From: Parabacteroides distasonis
GTDB taxonomy: Bacteria > Bacteroidota > Bacteroidia > Bacteroidales > Tannerellaceae
NCBI GenBank assembly: GCA_021531775.1
Contig: JAFBIU010000007.1
Span: 1 to 64,000, forward strand
DNA: 64,000 nucleotides
Direction of reading: 5' to 3'
A program made the position numbers and the translations under genes. The notes beneath the pieces were generated by a model, which was given only the letters and a program-made list of their open reading frames with translations, ran no database searches and had not been told where the DNA came from. Shown piece after piece: positions 16,507 through 26,800 of this stretch. How positions within the stretch are numbered: position 1 is the stretch's first letter; every line of letters begins with the position of its first letter.

Positions 16507-16905
16507 ATGGCAGAAAATATAACACCGGTACAGTTATCGGTACAAGATTTTGAGACACGCGAAGTGATGATGATCGACTATAAGTTCGATCAGGCAACAG
16601 ACAGAGAGGGACAGCTCGCCGGTATTCCCCGTGGTGGCAAGATCACCATCCGTGTGAAGGCAATGAACGACGGTAACAACCAGTTGCTGCAATGGATGTT
16701 GGCTCCCAACGATCCGCGCGACCTGAAGGTGACCTTCTGTAACACCATTGATGGCTCAACCATGAAGGAGTTGCAAGGCAAGGGTTGCTACTGCATCCAC
16801 TACGTGGAAAAATGGGAAGATGGTCAGCAGCACTTCGAAGAGTTGCAGATTGTCTGCCAGGTTTTGCAGAATGGACCGGTTTCATTCGAGAACCCCTGGA
16901 AATAA
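16507..16905 (+). CDS. hcp: T6SS tube protein Hcp/TssD, type B copy 2
   Basis: 132 residues, paralogue of the copy at 15636 with roughly twenty substitutions by direct reading (for instance AFTQATDIEGQI versus KFDQATDREGQL, and GGWIT versus GGKIT). The N- and C-terminal signatures and the CYC pair are kept. The second pair (16072, 16507) shares the EFDQ/KFDQ start of the core across types, hinting at co-adaptation within a pair. Confidence 0.92.
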   Translation: MAENITPVQLSVQDFETREVMMIDYKFDQATDREGQLAGIPRGGKITIRVKAMNDGNNQLLQWMLAPNDPRDLKVTFCNTIDGSTMKELQGKGCYCIHYVEKWEDGQQHFEELQIVCQVLQNGPVSFENPWK

Positions 16906-16990
16906 CCCTATTCTATACTGGAGTCAGTGGGGCCATGTCCCTGCTGGCTCTTCCCATATCATTCAAACAACCTTTTAATACCCAGAACTT

Positions 16991-17410
16991 ATGTCTTTAT
17001 TGGCTAAACTGCAAATCGGCGAGAACAGTACCGGACTCTACAACGACGAATACTTGGTAGCGGGCTGTTCCTATCGTTTTTCACGGAAACACAACGGTCG
17101 GCGTCCCGACAGCGATGCACGTTGCGGGGTCATCGAAGTGACCGTCATCGTGCCCGGCAAAGAGAATCTGAAACTATACGAATGGTACATTCAGCGAATC
17201 AGCCTCTCCGGTCGGATCGTATTTGACATGTCCAGCCAAGCAACCAATGAATTCAATCCGCAGAAATTCCTCTATTTCGAGGAGGCAAGTTGCTTTGCCA
17301 TTTCCGAAGCCTATCACATCAACGGTGCACGCCGGCGTATGCTCAAGCTGGAACTGGTCGCCGAGCGGCTGAACATCGATTCCGTTCCTTTTGTCACATT
17401 TAATAATTGA
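16991..17410 (+). CDS. Divergent Hcp-like T6SS protein
   Basis: 139 residues. It has the beta-barrel rhythm of TssD (VAGCSYRFSRKHNGRRPDSDARCGVIEVTVIVPG, then YEWYIQRISLSGRIVFDM, FLYFEEASCFAISEAYH, MLKLELVAERLNID) but lacks the QATD/PRGG core of the four Hcp copies. Such extra TssD-like proteins occur in Bacteroidetes T6SS loci and may cap or start the tube, or join tube to spike. Its stop codon is five bases before the ATG of the next gene. Confidence 0.7.
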   Translation: MSLLAKLQIGENSTGLYNDEYLVAGCSYRFSRKHNGRRPDSDARCGVIEVTVIVPGKENLKLYEWYIQRISLSGRIVFDMSSQATNEFNPQKFLYFEEASCFAISEAYHINGARRRMLKLELVAERLNIDSVPFVTFNN

Positions 17411-17415
17411 AAACT

Positions 17416-17892
17416 ATGGCTGAGAATTTATCCAATTATCTGAAAGCGCTCTTGACGTTAGACGATATGACATTAGGAATGCCCATCCGTCAAGAGGGAT
17501 GTCAAACCGTACAGCACTTCGCTTACCGTTGCTACCGTAGCCGCGACTCGCAAGGCCGTCCGTACGGACCGACGAATGCGACCATCTTACGTTTTGTCTT
17601 GAAATCGCTTGCCAATAATGAGAGCAAACATTTCTACCGTCGTCTGCAAGACAACGAGTCCAACACCTTCTCTTTCATCTTCAATGCCACGTTCGACGAG
17701 ATCCGGCTGTTGAAGGACTACGACGATGCCATGGTCGTGACCGGCTATGTGGTCGAAGTACAAGAGGTGTTTGGAGCAGATATTCCCGAAGTGGAAGACA
17801 AAGAGCAGATGTATATGTGCGTGGATATCCTGGTGGAATCCATCGAATACATCGGCAAGATGGCCAATAAAGTACTTCATGTAAACTACTAA
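17416..17892 (+). CDS. Second divergent Hcp-like T6SS protein
   Basis: 158 residues from the ATG at 17416 (MAENLSNYL); a TTG three codons upstream would overlap the previous gene. The order GCQTVQHFAYRCYRSRDSQG, TNATILRFVLKSLA, NTFSFIFNATF and MYMCVDILVESIEYIG again suggests a TssD-type barrel without the canonical core. Together with the preceding gene it forms a small pair between the Hcp tube genes and VgrG1, the right place for adaptor rings between tube and spike. That role is inference from position only. Confidence 0.65.
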   Translation: MAENLSNYLKALLTLDDMTLGMPIRQEGCQTVQHFAYRCYRSRDSQGRPYGPTNATILRFVLKSLANNESKHFYRRLQDNESNTFSFIFNATFDEIRLLKDYDDAMVVTGYVVEVQEVFGADIPEVEDKEQMYMCVDILVESIEYIGKMANKVLHVNY

Positions 17893-17916
17893 TAAAAACA
17901 ATAAAAATTCAAGCGT

Positions 17917-20900
17917 ATGGCAATCTATCGCGTTCAATTCTTTCGATTCAAGGAAGAGTCGAGCCAAGCACAACCCACGGTTTCTTTAACCAAGGAGAAC
18001 AAGATCACCCTGACGGAGCAGCCTCCGTTGGAATCCCTGTTTACGCTCGATTTCTCAAAGTCCGAGAAGAGTACCGCCACCATCAGTCTGGGGGCAGATA
18101 CCAGTTGTGACTTAACATTTAACACATTGCGTTATCATAAACGTGTCTATCAACCCGGATGCGTGGAGATCCGACTGAAAGCTGACAATTTGAAAAAAAG
18201 TGACCTGTTTTCCACCCGATGGGAACAGGCCTTGGCCAACTATTTCCGAGGTTTGGTCGTGGACGTATGGGACGTGCAACACAAACCGGTTACTATCGCT
18301 GCGAAATACTACATTTTCCAGATTGTACCGCGGGTGGTGAAAAGTGACAAAGAAACCTCCATCAACCTGCAACTGACCGCCTACAGTCCGGACAAGTTCC
18401 TGACAATGGACCAGTTCAGCAATGCCTTCACTGGCAAACGGCTCTTCGGTGAGATGATTCCCAACATGCTGACTCGTTACGTACAGAAAGGGACATTCCG
18501 CAAGTTCATCCAGTTGTCGCAGACGATTGAGGCCAATCTGAACTTCCTGACAGCGGAAAGTACGAAGAAGCAGTTGAAGGCCATCATCAACACCATCACC
18601 GATCCAGCGTTAAAAGAGACGTTCCAAACCATCCTGAAGGGTTTCCAATCCCAATTCCAAGGAGAGTATATCCTGCCCTACAGTGTGCAGTACAACGAGA
18701 GTTTTTACGACTTTCTGGTGCGTATGCTCAATCGGTACGGCGAATACCTCTTCATGGAGGAGGGTGTGCTACACGTGGGGCTACCCGACAAAGCAAATCA
18801 GTGTACTACCATCAGCCAATATAAGTCGTATGCGCTGGTCGATAACGCTTTACAGACGTTGGACAACATCAGTGTGACTCACCCCAATGCCATGCAGGAT
18901 CCGTATGCCGTCAACTCAAGCAACCAAGAGATGCTCTACAACTCGGAAATCAGTACGGAGGAGCTATGTACTCCCATAGGCAAGCTGGAAGAGGTAACTA
19001 TGATCCAATTACTCAAATTGACTCAACCTGGTTTGAGGCTCACAGGAGAGGCAGCCATCAAAGCGACCCCGATTCTGATTCGAAAAGCCTATGAATACCT
19101 GGATGCCCCTTCATTAATACAATTGATTACGTTTCTGGCGATCACATACGGTCTGGAAACTTGGCACCACATATCGAAAACCCAAACAGAGAGGAGCAAT
19201 TTCAACAAGACCTATTTCACCACCGACAAACAAGCCAATGAATCGGAGGAGGACTTTCAGAAACGGATGCAACAATACGACAGCAAGCAAAATCAGTTTG
19301 CCCCTTACAGCAATTTAGTAGGGATGAGCAAAGAATTGTTCCGACGCATTGAGTTGGCCGAACAGCAGATGAGCCGTACGCAGATGCAGGTAGAATGCGA
19401 CGGTGACTTCCAGTCCATCCTGCTCGGAGATTTTTTTCAGTTGGACACGGATACTCAAACCTATATCACGACAGAGATCATTGGTGAAGCCAAATGGGAA
19501 AACGAAGCCTATACCTCCTCGCTGACAGTTAACGGTGTGCCGGTTCAAACGTCCACTGGAGAAGATCCTTCCAAACCTCAACGTATCTACTGGCCCATTC
19601 CGGCAGATCAAGCCCGCATCCGGCAGAGTGGTCCGCAGACAGCCTACGTGGTTGCCAACGACGATCCGATGCAGTTAGGTCGCGTACGGGTCAAATATCC
19701 GTGGCAGTCGATCACCAAAGATGAAAAAGGAAATTTCAAGCCGGACGATGCGACGCCCTGGATCCGTATCTCCTCCCCGATGGCTTCCGAAGGAAGTGGT
19801 TTCCTGTTCACCCCATCGCTGCAAGACGAGGTGCTCATCAATTTCGAGAACGAAAACATCGAGCGTCCCTACATGGTCGGCGCACTCTACAATAAACAGA
19901 ACGCTCCCCAAACCGTTCCATCCGACTATGACCTGACCTATGCTGGGAATCACAGCATCAAGTCGATCACCTCCAATTGTGGCCATTCCATTACTTTTCA
20001 AGAGGCCATTTCGGGAGCCAACTTTGTCAAAAACGTACTCCCACCGGCCTTGAAAACACTGACAACCTTCTGTCCGGGAATGGAGCCGCTGAACACATTC
20101 ATAGACGATACGACCAAGGGGGCCAAAATGTTGAGTGGTGGTATTCAGATGACCGACCAGATGGGTTTCTATACAGTCAATCTATCTGCTGAAAACCGTG
20201 AAATTTCCATCAAGTGTCCGTTAGGAAAAGTGAATATCAATGCTTTTACAGGTATTCAGATCATGGCTCCCAATGGGAACATCAAGATTGAAGGAAAAAA
20301 TGTAGATATCATCGCCAGAAACAAATTGAATGTTACTTCCGGTAACAATATCGAACATGCAGGACCGGACGAGCGAACCAAATGGCAAAGCTTCAAAGCG
20401 TTGATGGGGGATACAGTCAAAGATCTTATTCGGGATAAGCTCAAGGAATATGTGTGCGACCTTTCCCTGATCCGGACCATCTTGGAAGTATTCTTGAAAC
20501 CCATCGATGGTACCATGCGTATCAAATCCAAACGTTATCTCTGTATGGAAGCCGGTTTGGGTAATGCTCAGATTTTCAACCCGGACTATTACAAGAGCAT
20601 GAACAAAGAGCAATACAAACGGGAATCCAAGGGGAAAGAGAGTCCGGCAGCCCGGATTCGCCAATTGGATGCGCTCTTATACGATTTGGTTACCACAATG
20701 ACCAGACAGCATAATGATATCGTTACTAAAATAGCTGCCTACAAAAAAATGGTAAACGACATTCCGGGTCATGAGCTTGCACTTTTATTTACGAACGAGG
20801 ATTGGAAAAAGGATGTTTCCAAAATCTTCCAAGATGCACGAGACAAAAAGGAGAAATTGAGCGATTTACCGATTGATAAGCAGAAAATCAAGGATATCAA

Positions 20901-21528
20901 AGCTTTGTCACCTCGATCTATCCCCAATATCACATCCATCCGTAAGGAACTATTGGATCTTTGTCGTCGTTCAACCTATAAGAGTACGATAGAACTGCTG
21001 CAAAAACGTTATGGGGTAGATAAGAAATATCCACAGTTGTTTGAAAATCAACTTGAATATCAAAATCTATTGAAGTTGTTGGACATCATGAGTAAAGACC
21101 TAACGATCGATGACGTGCTCAAAAAACAGCCTTTCGAGAATACGAAACCAAACCAATTTGTCATGCTACAAATACGACGTATCTGTATAGGTTATGCCGT
21201 ACAAGACATGACGAAGAACTGGGAATGGAAATTTGAATGGGATCATAAGACTGTCGAAGAGAGCTGGCAAGCCATGATTGACAGTATTCAATACCATTCG
21301 GAAGAGACGGTAGGCGATCATCCCGTCTTGGATTATCTGGCAGACGTCACGGGCTTCAAAGGGTTCTCCGACCAATACGTCTGGGATAAGGAAGATTATG
21401 GACAGATTCTCTTCTCCAACAATGCGGAGACACTCCACTACAATGGCAAATCCATTGAACCATACGATTTACGACGCCCCAGTTCGCTGGAAGAGATGAA
21501 GAAGGCCTTACAGAATATTAAACTTTAA
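17917..21528 (+). CDS. vgrG: T6SS spike protein VgrG with C-terminal extension (VgrG1)
   Basis: 1203 residues. The gp27-like base (1 to about 540) contains the VgrG hallmarks ILPYSVQYNESFYDFLVRMLNRYGEYLF and LYNSEIS. The gp5-type OB domain begins near 567 (SGPQTAYVVANDDPMQLGRVRVKYPW) with WIRISSPMAS. The triple-stranded needle segment follows at about 775-815 (APNGNIKIEGKNV). Beyond that, about 370 residues form an extension: RTILEVFLKPIDGTMRI (about 853), a long helical charged middle, and a closing FKGFSDQYVWDKEDYGQILFSN tail. Both ends of the extension are shared with VgrG2 and, more loosely, VgrG3. The companion gene starts 12 bases later. The middle of the extension looks more A+T-rich than the rest of the gene. 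Confidence 0.9.
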   Translation: MAIYRVQFFRFKEESSQAQPTVSLTKENKITLTEQPPLESLFTLDFSKSEKSTATISLGADTSCDLTFNTLRYHKRVYQPGCVEIRLKADNLKKSDLFSTRWEQALANYFRGLVVDVWDVQHKPVTIAAKYYIFQIVPRVVKSDKETSINLQLTAYSPDKFLTMDQFSNAFTGKRLFGEMIPNMLTRYVQKGTFRKFIQLSQTIEANLNFLTAESTKKQLKAIINTITDPALKETFQTILKGFQSQFQGEYILPYSVQYNESFYDFLVRMLNRYGEYLFMEEGVLHVGLPDKANQCTTISQYKSYALVDNALQTLDNISVTHPNAMQDPYAVNSSNQEMLYNSEISTEELCTPIGKLEEVTMIQLLKLTQPGLRLTGEAAIKATPILIRKAYEYLDAPSLIQLITFLAITYGLETWHHISKTQTERSNFNKTYFTTDKQANESEEDFQKRMQQYDSKQNQFAPYSNLVGMSKELFRRIELAEQQMSRTQMQVECDGDFQSILLGDFFQLDTDTQTYITTEIIGEAKWENEAYTSSLTVNGVPVQTSTGEDPSKPQRIYWPIPADQARIRQSGPQTAYVVANDDPMQLGRVRVKYPWQSITKDEKGNFKPDDATPWIRISSPMASEGSGFLFTPSLQDEVLINFENENIERPYMVGALYNKQNAPQTVPSDYDLTYAGNHSIKSITSNCGHSITFQEAISGANFVKNVLPPALKTLTTFCPGMEPLNTFIDDTTKGAKMLSGGIQMTDQMGFYTVNLSAENREISIKCPLGKVNINAFTGIQIMAPNGNIKIEGKNVDIIARNKLNVTSGNNIEHAGPDERTKWQSFKALMGDTVKDLIRDKLKEYVCDLSLIRTILEVFLKPIDGTMRIKSKRYLCMEAGLGNAQIFNPDYYKSMNKEQYKRESKGKESPAARIRQLDALLYDLVTTMTRQHNDIVTKIAAYKKMVNDIPGHELALLFTNEDWKKDVSKIFQDARDKKEKLSDLPIDKQKIKDIKALSPRSIPNITSIRKELLDLCRRSTYKSTIELLQKRYGVDKKYPQLFENQLEYQNLLKLLDIMSKDLTIDDVLKKQPFENTKPNQFVMLQIRRICIGYAVQDMTKNWEWKFEWDHKTVEESWQAMIDSIQYHSEETVGDHPVLDYLADVTGFKGFSDQYVWDKEDYGQILFSNNAETLHYNGKSIEPYDLRRPSSLEEMKKALQNIKL

Positions 21529-21540
21529 AAGGATTCGACA

Positions 21541-23337
21541 ATGGAAGACATACTTCATGAATTAACAGAATGGAAAGAACAATTGGATCAGCTCAAGGAG
21601 AGTCTGGCCAAAGAACTGGAAGATATTCAACAGTGTAAAGCGGACATTGCGCAGTTGCGTACGGAGACAGCAGACAAGTATTCCCCCGTAAACTACATCC
21701 GTGATGATCGGAAACTGATCCTTTCAGCTCCGGAGATTGTGATCGGGAACGTGAACCGGCAGGGTATGTTGATGGGTGACGAGGCAAGTGTTACGGTACG
21801 TGGCCATATCCTCAAATTAGAGGGGATAGATAAGTTGGAGCAACGTGCGCCGCAAATTCACCAGATTGCCGAGTGTCCGGGCATTGATGGCGAAGAGAAT
21901 GCGCTTCTGCCTGAAAAGTCTGAGATTGTACAAGCCGGACGCAGTATCTTGGTCAAGAGCCTGACAAAGCCGAACACGATTTGTCCCGGGTTCGACTTGG
22001 CTACCAAACCGGGCATCACTTTGGCTTCCGACGGCGGAATTGAAGTCAATGCCTCATTAGCATGCGAAAAAGAAAAAGAGGCCTTGGATACTGCCATTGC
22101 CGAATTGGAAACGCAAAAAGAGCAGGCGCAATCGAAATTGGATGAAATTGCCGACCAAATCAGCGATTGTTTCCTTACGTTAAAATTAGCGGTCAAGCAA
22201 CCGACTTTGTTAGTGACCGTATCAGACCTGTTGACGCGTGCAGCCTACATGGATCTGGAAGATGTGCAAAAAGACTTTGGTCTGAAGTCGGAAGAGGTCT
22301 ATTCGTTGCTATCCGGTTATTACCACCAATTGGCTGTCTTGTCCCGAATCAACATACGTATCAGTGAACTGAAGAAACGGAAAGAGGCTGTCGGTGAACG
22401 TGAGGCTTCTTTCAAAGACGAGACGACCAGTGCCAATATTCTCCTGCAATCGGAAACGATCATGATGGAATCGCGCGATGGCGACAACAACGTACGGACC
22501 AATGAAGAGGCAGGACTCTTTGTGAATGCTCCGCAAACGATCATCAGTAGCCAAAATGACGACCTCTCTACGATTGAGAATAGCTCGTTGGTATTACGAT
22601 CCGAAACGATTGAACTCAACACGCAGAATACCTCCATGACCGATCAGGAAAAAGGTGAAGGGGAGTCCAAAGCGGAAGGAACGGTTAAAATCCTCTCCAA
22701 GGAGATTCAGATGACAGCAATCGATCATGAACTGAAGGAGCATGAGCCCACCGAGAAAGCATTGACCGCCGAAAGCAAGATCTTCATGCGTGCCGAGACA
22801 ATCCAAGTCGATTCGACCGATACCGAAGGGAAGGCAACGGGTCTGATCGACCTGAATGCGAAGAATGTCCGACTGAAATCGATGGATGTCGATAAGGAGT
22901 CGCGTGCGGAACAGGAAATGGCCAAAGAGAGTCAATTGCAGTTGCTCGCCAACAAGATGTTCATCGGATCCCCGAAGAAAGACGATATCCAGGCGGAGAA
23001 GCTCCTGATCGGATCGAAGATTGTTCAGATCAAATCGCCGAGCTATACCGAAATCCACCAAGAGGATGGAGGAGCCCAGAGTCTGATCCGTTTGAGCGAT
23101 GGTAATTTGGCTGTGGCCGGCAGTGGAGATAATACCCTGTATGGCAACTATGAATTCAAGGGTAAAGCAACACTCGTTGACATCGAGACCACCAACATCA
23201 ATACCAGCACGCTGGAAGTATCAGACGGATTGAAAACCCCGAATACCAAAGAGGGTATGCCGGGTAACAACAGCAACCCCTCGGATGAGTTACCGGATGC
23301 TTATCAAGACGACTGGGAAGAACCCTCGTTTGAATGA
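21541..23337 (+). CDS. VgrG-companion protein 1 (coiled coil plus beta-repeat)
   Basis: 598 residues; family not recognised. N-terminal coiled coil (1-50), a conserved RKLILSAPEIVIGNVNRQG strand pair (from about 57), a second charged helical region (about 178-300, ISELKKRKEAVGEREASF), then repeating beta-type segments with polar strands such as IFMRAETIQVDSTDTEGKATG and IDLNAKNVRLKSMDVDKES, and a terminal motif KTPNTKEGMPG (565-575) before an acidic tail. The repeats resemble VgrG needle or tail-spike beta-prisms. Two paralogues (27211, 41779) also directly follow VgrG genes. A spike-associated structural part, chaperone or cargo carrier is possible; none is shown. Confidence 0.75.
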   Translation: MEDILHELTEWKEQLDQLKESLAKELEDIQQCKADIAQLRTETADKYSPVNYIRDDRKLILSAPEIVIGNVNRQGMLMGDEASVTVRGHILKLEGIDKLEQRAPQIHQIAECPGIDGEENALLPEKSEIVQAGRSILVKSLTKPNTICPGFDLATKPGITLASDGGIEVNASLACEKEKEALDTAIAELETQKEQAQSKLDEIADQISDCFLTLKLAVKQPTLLVTVSDLLTRAAYMDLEDVQKDFGLKSEEVYSLLSGYYHQLAVLSRINIRISELKKRKEAVGEREASFKDETTSANILLQSETIMMESRDGDNNVRTNEEAGLFVNAPQTIISSQNDDLSTIENSSLVLRSETIELNTQNTSMTDQEKGEGESKAEGTVKILSKEIQMTAIDHELKEHEPTEKALTAESKIFMRAETIQVDSTDTEGKATGLIDLNAKNVRLKSMDVDKESRAEQEMAKESQLQLLANKMFIGSPKKDDIQAEKLLIGSKIVQIKSPSYTEIHQEDGGAQSLIRLSDGNLAVAGSGDNTLYGNYEFKGKATLVDIETTNINTSTLEVSDGLKTPNTKEGMPGNNSNPSDELPDAYQDDWEEPSFE

Positions 23338-23341
23338 TCAC

Positions 23342-23360
23342 CTATATAATATAATGTATA
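23342..23360 (+). repeat. AT-rich 19-mer, copy 2
   Basis: Identical to 7255-7273. It lies in the 44-base spacer between companion 1 and the PAAR-like gene, in the sense direction, 21 bases before the ATG. Confidence 0.6.
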
Positions 23361-23381
23361 ACGAAAATAAAACAACTCAAT

Positions 23382-23771
23382 ATGGCAACATTCGTATGTA
23401 TGGGAGCTATGCTCCAATGTAGTTTTGGGATGGCACCGTCCCAGTTTATCGTGCCGGATCCGACCCGGCCAATGGTAGATAACAAACCGCGTGCCAACAT
23501 CATGGACAATGTCCCGATGAAGAACATCATGCCTTTCGGCATGTGTCAGTCGATGGCCAATCCGACCGTTGCCTCCGCTACTGCTGCAGCCTGCGGTGTA
23601 CTGACCCCGATGCCCTGTATGCCCGTTATTTCCGCCCCCTGGATGCCGGGAGGGCAAGAGTTGATCTGCAACATGCCCGCCCTCTTGGATAACTGTAAGT
23701 TAGTATGTATGTACGGCGGAAACATCTCTGTGTCCAATCCGGGACATACGACCAACGTACAATCTAAATAA
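23382..23771 (+). CDS. DUF4280 PAAR-like spike tip protein
   Basis: 129 residues with the DUF4280 pattern: an N-terminal MGAMLQCSFG, repeated hydrophobic turns with MPC/CN/CK cysteines, and a PGH near the C-terminus (120-122), as in PAAR-fold cones that cap VgrG. Eight cysteines (6, 13, 55, 71, 79, 96, 105, 109) could hold metal or disulfides. It is the only PAAR-type gene in the window although there are three VgrGs, so it is probably shared, or others lie elsewhere. Neighbouring VgrG2 begins 37 bases later. Confidence 0.85.
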   Translation: MATFVCMGAMLQCSFGMAPSQFIVPDPTRPMVDNKPRANIMDNVPMKNIMPFGMCQSMANPTVASATAAACGVLTPMPCMPVISAPWMPGGQELICNMPALLDNCKLVCMYGGNISVSNPGHTTNVQSK

Positions 23772-23808
23772 ACAGACGCCAATCAAATCGTAAAACAATA
23801 ATTTGTAT

Positions 23809-26800
23809 ATGGCCAGTTATCATATTTGCATTTATACCTACCAACCCTCCACAAGCGACTCCCAAAACACATTTGAGGTGAAAGAGGGAGTGCTCAATCT
23901 GAATGGTAGCACGCTCCAAAAGAATGCCAGCAACCGATTACTGGATCTGCAGGTGTTGAATGGGGCGCAAAGCCAGTCAGCTACACTGCAGATTGGTGAT
24001 AAGAAGGCAACCGTAAGTGTAGAGACGTTGGACTATCGCAAAGAGCTCTACAAGCCCGGATGGGTCCGCCTGAAACTACAGTTTACCATGACTGCGACCA
24101 TCACGGTCAAAGAGATCAAATCCCGGTTCAGTTCCTGTGTTCTGGATCTGGAAGAGGTGACCCAAACAGCTCAACCCTTTGTGGTAGCCAAGAACTATTT
24201 CATCTTTCAGGTGAAACCGGAGTTCAAGTCGATGGGAGAAAAAACGGCCCTCCACGTCACCTTGACAGCCTATAGTCCGGACAAATTCCTGACATTGGAC
24301 AAATACAGCCGCACCTACACCTGCAAACGGTTCTTTCAGGATCAGTTGGCAGAGACCCTGAATGACTATCAAGCCAAGAATTCGTTCAACTGTTTCGTCA
24401 ACCTGACTGAATCAGCCCAAGGTAACTTGCATCATTTGGGTGTCCTGGTAACGAAAGATCAGACGCAGGTATTCAAAGAGTATCTGTTGCCCTACAGCGT
24501 CCAATACAACGAGAGTTTCCATGATTTTCTGGTGCGTATCGCCAACCGGAATGGCGAGTTTCTCTATTGGGAGCAGGGTGTATTACAGGTTGGCTTGCCT
24601 CCATTAAGCAAAACACCGGTTCAAATTACGACCTATGAATCCAGAAGCTATGACAATGAGCTGTTCGATGTGGATGCGAATACGATACCTGTCCATGCCT
24701 TGATCACCTCCCATGAAACGATGAAAGGGGATGATCCGACTGTTATGATGGATGAAGATCTGGAGTTCGAGCAGAACTCCATGCTCTACAACTCGGAAGT
24801 GTCGAACGAGTCCTACTGGGCAACCCTGCATAAGGATAACTATGACACCCAAGCTGATATTTGGGGGGAAGACTTCCCCATGCCCTTCCTGCTCAACACG
24901 GCTACCGGCTATCTCAACGAAACCTGCCTGATGGACATTGTATTGGGCCTTGCGGAAGAGATGGCAACAACTGCGATTGAGAATGCCCTGAAAGCGAGTA
25001 AAATCAAAAGCAAATACGAAAAGCTGTTCCAGTCGGGGCAAGAAGATAACTACGACCCTTCCAAGGAATACTATTCCCAATTCAGTTCGTATGTGAAAGA
25101 TGTGAAATCGGTGGGGAAAGAGTTTTATCACACCATTCATTTGAAAGAGAGCCACATGGATCAGTCCAAAATGCAGATCAACTGCGTCGGTACCTTTTAC
25201 CAGATCCGGTTGGGAGACTGTTTTTATGTGGATGATCAGAAAGAGACATTCGTCCCCATCGTCATCGAAGGAAGTGTCCAGATGAAGGCCGACAAGACCT
25301 ACACGGACCAGCTGTCCTTTACCGCTATTCCAGCTGATTCGACCGACTGTTACCCCATCCATTCCGAGCAGGGTTGGATCCGAACCAGTGGTCCACAGAC
25401 CGCCTACGTCATGAAGACAGGCGACCCCTTCCAACTGGGCCGTATCCGCATCCGTTATCTATGGACAGCAGCAAAAGATGGAAGTCCGTGGATTCGGGTC
25501 TCCCTGCCCAAAGCCTCGTCCGAAAGTGGCATTTTCTTCTTGCCGGAAGAGGGAGACGAGATTTTGGTCAATTACGAAAACGGCAACGTGGAACATCCCT
25601 ACATGGTCGGCGGACTCCACAATTCGCGCACAGCACCTAACGACGGTGGCACCAACCAGACCATCACCTCCGTCAATGGTCATCAGATTGCCTTCAAAGA
25701 TGGTTCAGGCAGTGACTTCTTGGCCGGTGCATTGCCCGCATTCAGCACGTTCAGCAAGTTTATTCCCGGTTTCAAGGATGCCACCAAATTCGGCACAGAG
25801 GGAGATGCGGCGAAGTTGGGCGGTGGCATTACCCTCTGTGATCCCTGGGGCTTCTACTCCATCAGCATGTCCACCAACAAACGTTCCATTGCCATCGACT
25901 GTCCGTTGGGAAAGGTCGGCATCAATGCCTTTACCGGCATCTCCATCAGTGCTCCGAACGGCAACGTAAAAATTGAGGGAAAGAATGTGACCATCTCAGC
26001 GGGTAACAAATTGACCATCCAATCGGGCAACAACATTCAGGACCTCGAAAAGAAAAAGGGATTCCTGAGTATGGTGGGGGAAGCGTTGCTGGATAAGGGA
26101 AAAGATATGCTGAAGAGCTATCTCTGCGACCTGTCGCTGATTCGGACCATTTTGGAGGTATTCCTGAAACCCATCGACGGTACGATGCGTATCGGATCGA
26201 AACGTTACCTCTGTCTGCAAGCCGGTGTCGGCCAGGCAAATATCCTCAACAAAAAGTATCTGAAAAGTATCTCAAGTGCCCAAATTCGGGAGATGATGAA
26301 ACCGGGTGGATACCAAAACGGAGCACTCCTGGTCCGTAACATTGACAGTTTCATTTGTACGTTGGTTTCGACCATGACAGAAAAGTACAACAATGCCTTG
26401 CGGCAAGTAGCCGCCTACAAGGCTGTACAGCAGAAACTGACTGATGCCAACTTCGCGCCAGACACCTGGAAGAAAGATGTGAAAGACATGCTGATACAGG
26501 CCCAAAAGGATACCCCCCAAGTGCCCGAACTGGAATTGGACTATTACAAGAACTTAGCTCCGCAAACAACGCCACTGGTCGAACTGGAAGATTTGAATAA
26601 AGCACGTGAGGCGTTTCTCAAAGCTGCTCAAGCAGCTGTTGTTAATAATACAGTAGAGAACTTGCAGGAGGAATGCGTGGTGGACGATGAATATTATGGG
26701 TTGATGGAGGAGTGTGATAGCTTCAAAAACTGCTTGAAAGCCATCGATCTGTTTCAGGTGCCCATCGATGACCTCGTCACAAAAGCATGCGACTGGAAGC

